The notes beneath the pieces were generated by a model, which worked only from the letters and a program-made list of their open reading frames with translations, was not told where the DNA came from and did no database searches. Both the position numbers and the translations under genes were made by a program. This document shows positions 1-8,520 of a DNA stretch of 64,000 bases, piece by piece. Each line of letters opens with the position of its first letter. Position 1 is the first letter of the stretch. The DNA is from Kitasatospora herbaricolor (lineage in GTDB: Bacteria; Actinomycetota; Actinomycetes; Streptomycetales; Streptomycetaceae): positions 7,711,501 through 7,775,500 of the forward strand of contig NZ_JAUSVA010000002.1 of the NCBI RefSeq assembly GCF_030813695.1, in the 5' to 3' direction.

Positions 1-948
1 AAGTCGTTCGGCCGCCAGACCGTCTGGCAGGACGTCTCGCTCACGCTGCCGCCCGGTGAGGTCAGCGTGCTGCTCGGGCCGTCCGGCACCGGCAAGACGG
101 TGTTCCTGAAGTCCGTGATCGGCCTGCTGAAGCCCGAGCGGGGCCGGGTGCTCGTCAACGGCGTCGACATGGTGAACAGCCCCGAACGGGACATCTACGA
201 AGTCCGCAAGCTGTTCGGCCTGATGTTCCAGGACGGCGCCCTGTTCGGCTCGATGTCGCTCTTCGACAACATCGCCTTCCCGCTGCGCGAGCACACCCGC
301 ACCAAGGAGTCACAGATCCGGCGGATCGTGATGGAGCGGATGGAGATGGTCGGCCTGCTCGGCGCCGAGCGCAAACTGCCCGGTGAGATCTCCGGGGGGA
401 TGCGCAAACGCGCCGGGCTGGCAAGGGCGTTGGTGCTGGACCCGCAGATCGTCCTGTGCGACGAGCCGGACTCCGGGCTCGACCCGGTCCGCACCTCCTA
501 CCTCTCCCAGCTGCTCATCGACCTCAACGCGCAGACCGACGCGACGATGCTGATCGTCACCCACAACCTCGACATCGCCGCGACCGTGCCGGACAACATG
601 GGCATGCTGTTCCGCCGCGGGCTGGTCGCCTTCGGCCCGCGGGAGGTGCTGCTGACCAGCGAGGAGCCCGTCGTCCGGCAGTTCCTGACCGGTCGCCGGG
701 AGGGCCCGATCGGGATGTCGGAGGAGAAGGACGAGGCGACCCTGGCCGGCGAACTCCGTTACGGCGAAAGCCCGCCCGCGCCGCCCGGGCCGCTCCCCGC
801 GCAGCTGGAGCCGTCGCCCAGGCTGCCCGCGAGGTCGGCCGTGCGGCGGCGGCAGGCCAGGGTCCGGGAGCTGTGGGACGAGCTGCCGGCGCCGGCCCGG
901 GCCGCCCTCGGCGCCGCCGCGGCGCCCGGCCCGGGGGAGCGGGCATGA
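1..948 (+). CDS. mceG: Mce-system ABC transporter ATPase (Mkl/MceG type), 5' partial
   Basis: ATPase that powers Mce lipid/sterol import by working with the two YrbE permeases encoded next. The reading frame is open from base 1, so the start lies left of the window; 315 residues are visible. The Walker A motif GPSGTGKT is near visible residue 26, the signature ISGGMRKR near 131 and Walker B with D-loop (LCDEPDSGLDP) near 150, followed by the switch His in VTHN. After the nucleotide-binding domain comes a Pro/Ala-rich C-terminal tail of about 75 residues. A longer C-terminus than MlaF is known for actinobacterial MceG. The stop codon overlaps the next start (ATGA). Family assignment is secure from motifs plus operon context; the substrate is not visible. 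Confidence 0.93.
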   Translation, partial: KSFGRQTVWQDVSLTLPPGEVSVLLGPSGTGKTVFLKSVIGLLKPERGRVLVNGVDMVNSPERDIYEVRKLFGLMFQDGALFGSMSLFDNIAFPLREHTRTKESQIRRIVMERMEMVGLLGAERKLPGEISGGMRKRAGLARALVLDPQIVLCDEPDSGLDPVRTSYLSQLLIDLNAQTDATMLIVTHNLDIAATVPDNMGMLFRRGLVAFGPREVLLTSEEPVVRQFLTGRREGPIGMSEEKDEATLAGELRYGESPPAPPGPLPAQLEPSPRLPARSAVRRRQARVRELWDELPAPARAALGAAAAPGPGERA

Positions 949-1724
949 CCGCCGCCACCCGCCTGGCCGGGCCGCTGCGGCAGAGCGGCCGGCTGTTCGC
1001 GCTCGCCGCCACCACCGTCCGGGAGATCTTCCGCCGGCCGTTCCAGGTACGGGAGCTGGTCGAGCAGTTCTGGTTCGTCGCCAGTGTGACGATCCTGCCC
1101 GCCGCGCTGGTCTCGATCCCGTTCGGCGCCGTGATCGCCCTCCAGGTCGGCTCGCTCACCCAGCAGTTGGGCGCCCAGTCGTTCACCGGCGGGGCCAGCG
1201 TGCTGGCCGTCGTCCAGCAGGCCAGTCCGCTGATCGTCGCCCTGCTGATCGCGGGCGCCGGCGGCGCGGCGATCTGCGCCGACCTCGGCTCCCGGACCAT
1301 CCGCGAGGAGCTGGACGCGATGGAGGTGATGGGCGTCTCGCCCGTCCAACGCCTGGTGGTGCCGAGGGTGCTGGCCACGATGCTGGTGGCCGTGCTGCTC
1401 AACGGGCTGGTGTCGGTGGTCGGCGTCCTCGGCGGCTACTTCTTCAACGTCGTTCTGCAGCACGGGACTCCGGGCGCCTACCTGGCGAGCTTCTCGGCCC
1501 TCGCCCAGCTGCCGGACCTGTACATCGGCGAGTTCAAGGCGCTGGTCTTCGGCTTCGTGGCCGGCGTCGTCGCGGCCTACCGGGGCCTGAACCCCCGGGG
1601 CGGCCCGAAGGGCGTCGGGGACGCCGTCAACCAGTCCGTGGTGGTGACCTTCCTGCTGCTGTTCTTCCTGAACATGGTGCTCACGGCGGTCTACCTGCAG
1701 ATCGTCCCGCCGAAGGGAGCCTGA
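945..1724 (+). CDS. yrbEA: YrbE-type permease A of Mce transporter (MlaE family)
   Basis: Integral membrane permease, 259 residues, MlaE/YrbE family; pairs with YrbEB to form the channel that the MceG ATPase drives. The start chosen is the ATG overlapping the stop of the ATPase by 4 bp, which gives the usual family length. The family core is visible: a hydrophobic segment around FGAVIALQVG, the cytoplasmic coupling stretch REELDAMEVMGVSPVQRLV that contacts the ATPase, and terminal membrane helices near LLLFFLNMVL. It lies two bases before the next gene. Translation is probably coupled along the operon. Confidence 0.93.
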   Translation: MTAATRLAGPLRQSGRLFALAATTVREIFRRPFQVRELVEQFWFVASVTILPAALVSIPFGAVIALQVGSLTQQLGAQSFTGGASVLAVVQQASPLIVALLIAGAGGAAICADLGSRTIREELDAMEVMGVSPVQRLVVPRVLATMLVAVLLNGLVSVVGVLGGYFFNVVLQHGTPGAYLASFSALAQLPDLYIGEFKALVFGFVAGVVAAYRGLNPRGGPKGVGDAVNQSVVVTFLLLFFLNMVLTAVYLQIVPPKGA

Positions 1725-1727
1725 CCG

Positions 1728-2606
1728 GTGGCCCTGCTCGACAAGAACCCGGCCCCCGGCGGCGCGCCGCCGGGCGATACCCCGCCGGCGCGCCGCCGCC
1801 CGCGCCGCTGGTTCGGCTTCCTCGACGAGAGCGGCGACCACCTGCTCTTCCACCTCGCCGCGGCGCTGTGGATCCCGCGTACCCTGCGGCGCTACCGCAC
1901 CGAGGTGCAACGCCTGCTGGCCGAAGTGGCGTTCGGCAGCGGCGGCCTCGGCGTGATCGGCGGCACGGTCGGCGTGATGATCGGCATGACCCTGTTCACC
2001 GGCACCGTGGTCGGTCTCCAGGGCTACGCCGCGATGAACGAACTGGGCACCACCGCCTTCACCGGCTTCATCTCCGCCTACTTCAACACCCGTGAGATCG
2101 CGCCCCTGGTGGCCGGCCTCGCGCTGTCCGCCACCGTCGGCGCCGGCTTCACCGCCCAGCTCGGCGCGATGCGGATCAACGAGGAGATCGACGCGCTGGA
2201 GGGCATGGGCATCCGGAGCATGCCGTACCTGGTCACCACCCGGATCATCGCCGGGGTCGTCGCGATCGTCCCGCTGTACGGCATCGGCCTGCTCAGCTCG
2301 TACCTGGCCTCCCGGGCGGTGACGGTACTGGTCAACGGGCAGTCGGCGGGCACCTACGACCACTACTTCAACCTCTTCCTCTCGCCGGTGGACGTGCTGC
2401 TCTCCACCTTCAAGGTGCTGGTCTTCAGCGTGATCGTGATCCTGGCGCACTGTTACTACGGCTACCGCGCCACCGGCGGCCCGGCCGGGGTGGGCATCGC
2501 GGTGGGCCGCTCGGTGCGCAACGCGATCGTCATCATCAGCGTCAGCGACTTCTTCCTCAGCCTCGCGGTCTGGGGCGCGACCACGACGGTGCGGGTGGCC
2601 GGATGA
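1728..2606 (+). CDS. yrbEB: YrbE-type permease B of Mce transporter (MlaE family)
   Basis: Second MlaE/YrbE permease, 292 residues from a GTG start three bases after the previous stop. It has a basic Pro/Gly-rich N-terminal tail of about 30 residues, then the permease domain with the coupling motif INEEIDALEGMGIRSMPYL and several hydrophobic helices. It is a diverged paralogue of YrbEA, as in all mce operons, where the two form a heterodimer in the cytoplasmic membrane. The stop overlaps the ATG of mceA by 4 bp. Confidence 0.93.
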   Translation: MALLDKNPAPGGAPPGDTPPARRRPRRWFGFLDESGDHLLFHLAAALWIPRTLRRYRTEVQRLLAEVAFGSGGLGVIGGTVGVMIGMTLFTGTVVGLQGYAAMNELGTTAFTGFISAYFNTREIAPLVAGLALSATVGAGFTAQLGAMRINEEIDALEGMGIRSMPYLVTTRIIAGVVAIVPLYGIGLLSSYLASRAVTVLVNGQSAGTYDHYFNLFLSPVDVLLSTFKVLVFSVIVILAHCYYGYRATGGPAGVGIAVGRSVRNAIVIISVSDFFLSLAVWGATTTVRVAG

Positions 2607-3934
2607 CCGCCCCTGCTCCCGCCGCCGCCGTCCCGGGCTCCGGCGCGTCCGCACCGCCTGCCCCCGCCGTCCGGGGCCGACGGGCCGCGCGGGCCCGCCG
2701 CCGGCTCGCCGGGGTGGCGTTCCTGATGACGCCCGTCCTGCTCGCCTGGCTGGCCGTCGCCGTCTACGACCGGCAGTTCACCGACAGCGCGACCGTCACC
2801 GTCGAGGCCGGCAGCGTCGGCCACGAGATGCACGTGAACGCCGACGTGAAGCTGCGCGGCGTCGTGGTCGGCCGGGTCCGGGAGATCCGCACCGACGGCG
2901 ACGGCGCCCGGCTCACCCTGGACATCGACCCGGCCCGGCTCCGGCAGATCCCCGGCGAGGTGTCCGCCCAACTGCTGCCGACCACGCTGTTCGGCGAGCG
3001 CTTCGTCGCCCTCGTCCCCGCCGCCAACTCGTCCGGGCGCAGCCTCGCGGCCGGCAGCACCGTCCCGCGCGACCGCTCCGGCAGCGCCGTCGAACTGCAG
3101 CAGGTCCTCGACCACCTGATGCCGCTGCTCACCGCCGTCCGACCGGAGAAGCTCGCCGCGACCCTCGACGCGGTGGCCACCGCCCTGGACGGCCGCGGCA
3201 CCCAGCTCGGCACCACCCTCACCCAGCTGGACGGCTACCTGGGCCGCCTCAACCCCGAACTGCCCGTCCTCACCGAGGACATCCGGCGCCTGGTGGAGGT
3301 CAGCCGGGTCTACGACCGGGCCGCCCCGGAGATCGTCCAGGCACTGACCGACTTCACCCGCACCAGCGAGAGCGTCGCTCAGCAGCGCACCGGCCTCGCC
3401 GCCCTCTACGGCGCCGCCACCGGCGCCGCCCAGGACCTCGACACCTTCCTGCGGCAGAACAAGGACAACCTGATCCGGCTCAGCACCGACAGCCGGGACA
3501 CCCTCGGCCTGCTCGCCCGCTACGCACCGTCCTTCCCGTGCACCCTCAGCACCCTCGCCGGCTTCGTCCCCGCCATGGACAAGGCGCTCGGCAAGGGCAC
3601 CGACCGGCCCGGCCTGCACATCACCGTCACCACCGTGCCCTCCCGTGGCAAGTACCTGCCCGGCCAGGACACTCCCGCCTACCGGGCGGGCAACGGCCCG
3701 GCCTGCTACGCCGTGCCGTACACCGGCACCCCGATCACCCCGGCCGACCCCGCCACCACGCCGATCACGGCCCCGCCCGCCGACGCCGCCGGCCTGCCCA
3801 ACTCCCCGCAGGAGAACGCCCTTGTCACCGAGCTGCTGGCCCCCGGCATGAACACCACCCCGCAGGACCTCCCGGACTGGACCAGCCTGCTGGCCGGCCC
3901 GGTGCTCCGCGGCGCGGAGGTGACCCTGCGGTGA
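2603..3934 (+). CDS. mceA: Mce family protein A (MlaD domain)
   Basis: First of six Mce/MlaD proteins, 443 residues. One membrane anchor (about residues 37-55) follows a Pro/Ala/Arg-rich N-terminal tail. The MlaD beta-barrel domain follows (about 65-145; VKLRGVVVGRVREI and LFGERFVAL are typical), then a long helical region with repeated polar/aliphatic heptads. A conserved C-terminal segment contains the paired Cys seen in PSFPCTLS and GPACYAVP. In characterised systems six such proteins build a hexameric tunnel across the envelope for lipid transfer. The C-terminal 60 residues are Pro/Thr-rich. Start chosen by 4-bp overlap with yrbEB. Confidence 0.92.
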   Translation: MTAPAPAAAVPGSGASAPPAPAVRGRRAARARRRLAGVAFLMTPVLLAWLAVAVYDRQFTDSATVTVEAGSVGHEMHVNADVKLRGVVVGRVREIRTDGDGARLTLDIDPARLRQIPGEVSAQLLPTTLFGERFVALVPAANSSGRSLAAGSTVPRDRSGSAVELQQVLDHLMPLLTAVRPEKLAATLDAVATALDGRGTQLGTTLTQLDGYLGRLNPELPVLTEDIRRLVEVSRVYDRAAPEIVQALTDFTRTSESVAQQRTGLAALYGAATGAAQDLDTFLRQNKDNLIRLSTDSRDTLGLLARYAPSFPCTLSTLAGFVPAMDKALGKGTDRPGLHITVTTVPSRGKYLPGQDTPAYRAGNGPACYAVPYTGTPITPADPATTPITAPPADAAGLPNSPQENALVTELLAPGMNTTPQDLPDWTSLLAGPVLRGAEVTLR

Positions 3935-4962
3935 AACGACGCAGCCTCGCGGGCCCGCTCGCCAAGTCGGTGGTCTTCGTCCTGGTGACCACCTTCGCCA
4001 CCGCCGTCCTGGCGCTCGGCATCGCCGACACCGGTGTCGGCGACACCGTCGGGTACCAGGCCCGCTTCAGCGACACCACCGGCCTCACCGCCGGCGACAG
4101 CGTCCGGATCGCCGGGGTGCGGGTCGGCCGGGTGGACCGGATCAGGGTGGTCGACCACCGGATCGCCGAGGTGCGCTTCTCGGTGGCCAGGGGCCGGCCG
4201 CTGCCCGCCTCGGTCACCGCCTCCGTCAAGTACCTCAACCTGGTCGGGCAGCGGTACGTCGACCTCCAGCAGGGTGCCGGGCCGGTGGACCGCAGCCTCG
4301 CCCCCGGCGCCACCATCCCGCTGGAGCGCACCACGCCCGCCCTCGACCTGACCCAGCTGTTCAACGGCTTCCAGCCGCTCTTCCAGGGCCTCTCGCCCGC
4401 GGACGTCAACCAGCTGGCCGGCGAACTCGTCCAGGTGCTCCAGGGCGAGGGCGGCACCGTGGACAACCTGCTGCGCACGGTCGGCTCGCTGACCGGCACG
4501 CTGGCCGCCAAGGACCAGGTGATCGGCGAGGTCGTCGACAACCTGAACACGGTGATCGGCACCGTGAACGATCGTGAGGGCGGATTCCGCGACCTGGTCG
4601 CCACCCTGCAGCAGCTGGTGACCGGCTTCGCCGGCGACCGCGAGCCGATCGGCCGGTCCATCACCGCGATCTCCGCGCTCACGACCAGTACCGCCGGACT
4701 CCTGCAGGACGGCCGGGCCCCGCTCAAGGACACCATCGGCCAACTCGGCCGGCTCTCCGCCAACCTCGCGGACGGGACCCCGCAACTGGAGAACTTCCTG
4801 CGGCAGACACCCGAGAAGATGCGGGTGATCGGCCGGGCCGCGAGCTACGGCTCCTGGTTCAACCTCTACCTCTGCCAGGCCACCGTCACCGGCGTCACCA
4901 CCTCGGACGGCAGCAGGCCACCCACCGGCATCGTGAGCTCCGAGGCGAGGTGCGGAACATGA
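3931..4962 (+). CDS. mceB: Mce family protein B (MlaD domain)
   Basis: Mce protein of 343 residues. The GTG start overlaps the mceA stop (GTGA); upstream in-frame codons lie inside mceA and were ignored. An N-terminal membrane anchor (about 10-30) precedes the MlaD domain (about 40-120, with SVRIAGVRVGRVDRI and LNLVGQRYVDL). A helical tunnel-forming region follows, then the conserved C-terminal GSWFNLYLC motif near residue 312. That motif recurs in MceC here (GRWFDSYLC), which supports common descent of B and C. Predicted extracytoplasmic, anchored in the membrane. Confidence 0.92.
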   Translation: MKRRSLAGPLAKSVVFVLVTTFATAVLALGIADTGVGDTVGYQARFSDTTGLTAGDSVRIAGVRVGRVDRIRVVDHRIAEVRFSVARGRPLPASVTASVKYLNLVGQRYVDLQQGAGPVDRSLAPGATIPLERTTPALDLTQLFNGFQPLFQGLSPADVNQLAGELVQVLQGEGGTVDNLLRTVGSLTGTLAAKDQVIGEVVDNLNTVIGTVNDREGGFRDLVATLQQLVTGFAGDREPIGRSITAISALTTSTAGLLQDGRAPLKDTIGQLGRLSANLADGTPQLENFLRQTPEKMRVIGRAASYGSWFNLYLCQATVTGVTTSDGSRPPTGIVSSEARCGT

Positions 4963-6098
4963 CGGACCATCAGAACGAGCCGGACCCTGCCGTGCCGCCC
5001 ACCGGGCAGCCGTCCGCAGGGCAGTCGCCCACCGGACCGGGCCCGCGCGGCACCGGGCGCCGAGAGCGGCGCCGCAAGCCGCTGTTCACCCCGCTCCGGG
5101 AGCGCAACCCCGTGGTCGTCGGAGCGGTCGGCCTGCTGCTGCTCGCCGTGACCACCGCCGCCGCCTACAAGGCCGACGCCCTGCCGGTGATCGGCGGCGG
5201 CACGGCCTACGCCGCCGACTTCTCCGAGGCCGCCGGACTGCGCAGCGGCAACGAGGTGCGGGTCGCCGGGGTGAAGGTCGGCAAGGTCACCGGGGTCGCG
5301 CTGGACGGTGACCGGGTCAAGGTCAGCTTCACCGTCCGCGACACCTGGATCGGCGACGCCAGCACCGCCGCCATCGGCATCAAGACCCTGCTCGGCGAGA
5401 AGTACCTGGCCGTCGACCCGCTCGGCGGCGCCGAGCAGGACCCTGGCGCCCGCATCCCGCTCGGCCGCACCACCTCGCCGTACGACGTCACCAAGGCCCT
5501 CGACGGCCTCGGGCAGACCTTCGGCGCGCTGAACACCGAGAAGCTCTCGGAGAGCTTCCGGGCGATCGCCGACACCTTCCGGAACACCCCGGAGTCGGTG
5601 CGCGGCGCCGCCGACGGGCTCTCCGCGCTGTCCCGGACGGTCGCCGACCGGGACGCCCAGCTGGCCCGGCTGCTCGCCGGCAGCAGGCAGCTGACCACCA
5701 CCCTCGCCGACCAGAACGGCCGCTTCGAGAGCCTGCTCGCCGACGGCAACCTGCTCCTCGGCGAACTGCGCCAACGCCGCGACGCCATCCACGCGTTGCT
5801 CACCGGGACGCGGGACCTCGGTGCCCGGCTGAGCGGGCTGGTCCAGGACAACGACCGGCAGCTCGGACCCACGCTCGACGCGCTCGACCGGGTCGCCACC
5901 GTGCTGCGCGCCAACCAGGCGAGCCTCGACCAGGCCCTCGCGCTGGCCGGGCCGTACTACCGGCTGGTGGGCAACACCGTCGGGAGCGGCCGTTGGTTCG
6001 ACAGCTACCTGTGCGGGCTCGTCCCCCGCACCTACCTGCCGGCCGGCACCCCGCCGGAGACCGGATGCCTGCCGCCCCAGCCCCGGGACGGTCACTGA
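4959..6098 (+). CDS. mceC: Mce family protein C (MlaD domain)
   Basis: Mce protein of about 379 residues. The ATG that overlaps the mceB stop by 4 bp is preferred over an in-frame GTG nine bases earlier, because every junction in this operon uses that arrangement. Order: polar Pro/Gly-rich tail (about 40 residues), membrane anchor, MlaD domain with EVRVAGVKVGKVTGV and LLGEKYLAV, long helical region, and the C-terminal GRWFDSYLCGL motif. Likely subunit of the hexameric Mce tunnel. Confidence 0.92.
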   Translation: MTDHQNEPDPAVPPTGQPSAGQSPTGPGPRGTGRRERRRKPLFTPLRERNPVVVGAVGLLLLAVTTAAAYKADALPVIGGGTAYAADFSEAAGLRSGNEVRVAGVKVGKVTGVALDGDRVKVSFTVRDTWIGDASTAAIGIKTLLGEKYLAVDPLGGAEQDPGARIPLGRTTSPYDVTKALDGLGQTFGALNTEKLSESFRAIADTFRNTPESVRGAADGLSALSRTVADRDAQLARLLAGSRQLTTTLADQNGRFESLLADGNLLLGELRQRRDAIHALLTGTRDLGARLSGLVQDNDRQLGPTLDALDRVATVLRANQASLDQALALAGPYYRLVGNTVGSGRWFDSYLCGLVPRTYLPAGTPPETGCLPPQPRDGH

Positions 6099-7300
6099 TG
6101 AGGTGGTCACCGATGCGCGTACGTGCCGGGCGCCCGATCGCGGTCGGCGCCGCCCTCGCCCTGCTGGCCGGCGGCTCGGCAGCCGGAGTCCTGGCCGCCG
6201 GCGGCCAGGACGGCCGGCACGTCACGGCCTGGTTCGACCACGCCGTCGGCGTCTACGCCGGATCCGACCTGCGCATCCTGGGGGTGAAGGTCGGCACCGT
6301 CGAGGCCGTCCGACCGGAGGGCACCCGGGTCGAGGTCACCCTCCTCCTGCGGGACGGGATCGTGGTGCCCGCCGGGGCGGGCGCGGTGGTGGTCGCGCCC
6401 AGCGTCGTCGCCGACCGGTACGTCCAGCTCACCCCCGCGTACACCGGCGGACCACAACTCGCCGACCACGCGGTGATTCCCGCCGAGCGCACCGCCACGC
6501 CCGTCGAGGTCGACCAGCTGTACGCGAGCATCACCCGGCTCAGTGACGCCCTCGGCCCTGACGGCGCCAACGCCACCGGCAGCCTCTCGGACCTGCTCGA
6601 CGTGGGGGCGCGGAACCTGGACGGCAACGGGAAGGCGATGGGCGAGACCATCGACCAGCTGGGCCGGGCCACCCGCACCCTCTCGGGCCACAGCGACGAG
6701 CTCTTCGCCACCCTGGCCGCCCTGCAGTCCTTCACCACCATGCTGAAGGAGAACGACGGCAAGGTCCGCGCGGCGGCCGACCAGCTCTCCACCGTCACCG
6801 GCTTCCTGGCCGCCGCCCGGCAGGAGCTCGGTGCCGCGCTGGACCAACTCGCCACCGCACTGGGCCAGGTGAAGACCTTCATCCAGCAGAACCGGTCCCG
6901 GCTCAAGGCCACCGTCGACCAGCTGGTGCCGATCACCCAGTCACTGGTGGACCAGCGGGCCTCGCTCGCCGAACTCCTGGACACCGCACCGCTCGCGGCG
7001 GACAACCTGCTCGCCGCCTACGACCCGGCGCGGCGCACGATCGACGGCCGCGCCAACCTGAACGAGCTGAGCACCGGAGACCGGCCGGGCGGCACGGGTA
7101 CGCTCCCGCTCCCGCTGCCGCCGGTCGACACCGCCCCCACCCCGGTGCCCACTCCCACCGCCGACCCGGGCACCCCGCCGGACCCGGACCCGGGCACCCC
7201 CACCGACCCGGCCACCGACCCGGGGACCCCGCCCGACCCGGACCCCGGCGCCCCGACCGGTCCGGCCAACGGCCCCGGCGGCGAGAGGGCGGCCCGATGA
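6098..7300 (+). CDS. mceD: Mce family protein D (MlaD domain, Pro-rich tail)
   Basis: Mce protein of 400 residues; the ATG shares one base with the mceC stop (TGATG). A second ATG 15 bases on is a possible alternative start. Anchor at about residues 10-30, MlaD domain about 40-115 (DLRILGVKVGTVEAV), helical region to about 320. The last 75 residues are almost only Pro, Asp, Thr and Gly, built from repeats such as DPGTPPDPDPGTP. A Pro-rich C-terminus is common in Mce proteins of mycobacteria, and one also closes MceE here. Confidence 0.91.
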   Translation: MRWSPMRVRAGRPIAVGAALALLAGGSAAGVLAAGGQDGRHVTAWFDHAVGVYAGSDLRILGVKVGTVEAVRPEGTRVEVTLLLRDGIVVPAGAGAVVVAPSVVADRYVQLTPAYTGGPQLADHAVIPAERTATPVEVDQLYASITRLSDALGPDGANATGSLSDLLDVGARNLDGNGKAMGETIDQLGRATRTLSGHSDELFATLAALQSFTTMLKENDGKVRAAADQLSTVTGFLAAARQELGAALDQLATALGQVKTFIQQNRSRLKATVDQLVPITQSLVDQRASLAELLDTAPLAADNLLAAYDPARRTIDGRANLNELSTGDRPGGTGTLPLPLPPVDTAPTPVPTPTADPGTPPDPDPGTPTDPATDPGTPPDPDPGAPTGPANGPGGERAAR

Positions 7301-8520
7301 ACCGGGACACCGCCAAGGCCGCCCTCGCCGCACTGGCCACCGCCGTCGCCCTGGCCGGCTGCACCCCCTCGCTGACCGGCGCGCAGGACCTCCCGCTCCC
7401 CGGCGGCGCCGACCTGGGCTCCCACCCGTACGAGATCAAGGCGCACTTCGCCGACGCCCTGAGCCTGGTCCCGCAGTCCGCCGTCAAGGTGAACGACGTC
7501 GCCGTCGGCCGGGTCACCGCGATCACGCTCGCCCCGGACGACTGGTCCGCCGTCGTCACCATGAGGATCAACGGCGCCGTGCGGCTGCCCGCCGACGCCT
7601 ACGCGCAGCTGGAGCAGTCCAGCCTGCTCGGCGAGAAGTACGTGCAGCTGACGCCGCCGCCCGCGAAGCCGGGAGCCGGCCCGGCGGCCGCCGCCGCAGA
7701 GGAGGCGGCCGACCGGCTGGTCGACGGATCGGTCATCCCCGTCGACCGTACCAACCGCAGCGCCGAGGCGGAGGAGGTGTTCGGCGCGCTCTCCATGCTC
7801 CTCAACGGGGGCGGCCTCGACCAGCTCAGGACGATCACCGTCGAGCTGAACAAGGCCCTGTCGGGCAACGAGTCGCAGGTCCGCTCGCTGCTCACCCAGG
7901 TCGACACCATGGTCACCCGACTCGACGCGCACAAGCGGGACATCACCGACGCCCTGGACGGCCTGGACCGCCTCTCCGCGACGCTGGCCGGCCGCAGCGG
8001 CCAGATCGGCGGCGTGCTGACCGGCCTCGCCCCCGGACTGAAGGTGCTGGAGGAGCAGCGCGGCGCCCTGGTCACCATGCTCCGCTCGCTGGACACCCTC
8101 TCAGGGACCGCCGTCGACACCGTCAACAGGAGCAGGGACGACATGGTCGCCGACCTCAAGGCGCTCGCACCCACCCTGCAGCGCCTGGCCGACGCCGGGA
8201 CGTCGCTGCCCGACTCGCTGCAGGTGCTGCTCACCTACCCGTTCACCGACGAGGTCCTGCGCGGCGTGAAGGGCGACTACCTCAACGCCTACCTCGACCT
8301 CACCGCCGCACCCGGCACGCAGATCATCCCGGCGGTCGACGCCGAGGACAACGCCTACCCGCCCCCGCCCGACCCCGGCCCGGACCCGGGGACGGACCCG
8401 GGGACCGACCCCGGCACCGACCCCGGCCCGGACCCCGGCGCCGGGGCCCGCGCCCACCCGGCCCCGCCGGTACCGCTGCCGTCCGTCACCGGAGCCGCGC
8501 CGGCAGGGAGGACGCGCTGA
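7297..8520 (+). CDS. mceE: Mce family protein E, lipoprotein
   Basis: Mce protein of 407 residues with a lipoprotein signal: charged N-terminus, hydrophobic core and lipobox LAGC with Cys at about residue 21. The E position is the lipoprotein in mycobacterial mce operons too (LprK type), so position and signal agree. The MlaD domain (SAVKVNDVAVGRVTAI, LLGEKYVQL) is followed by a helical region, the conserved GVKGDYLNAYLDLT motif, and a Pro/Asp/Gly repeat tail (PDPG/TDPG units). Start overlaps the mceD stop by 4 bp. Confidence 0.92.
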   Translation: MNRDTAKAALAALATAVALAGCTPSLTGAQDLPLPGGADLGSHPYEIKAHFADALSLVPQSAVKVNDVAVGRVTAITLAPDDWSAVVTMRINGAVRLPADAYAQLEQSSLLGEKYVQLTPPPAKPGAGPAAAAAEEAADRLVDGSVIPVDRTNRSAEAEEVFGALSMLLNGGGLDQLRTITVELNKALSGNESQVRSLLTQVDTMVTRLDAHKRDITDALDGLDRLSATLAGRSGQIGGVLTGLAPGLKVLEEQRGALVTMLRSLDTLSGTAVDTVNRSRDDMVADLKALAPTLQRLADAGTSLPDSLQVLLTYPFTDEVLRGVKGDYLNAYLDLTAAPGTQIIPAVDAEDNAYPPPPDPGPDPGTDPGTDPGTDPGPDPGAGARAHPAPPVPLPSVTGAAPAGRTR

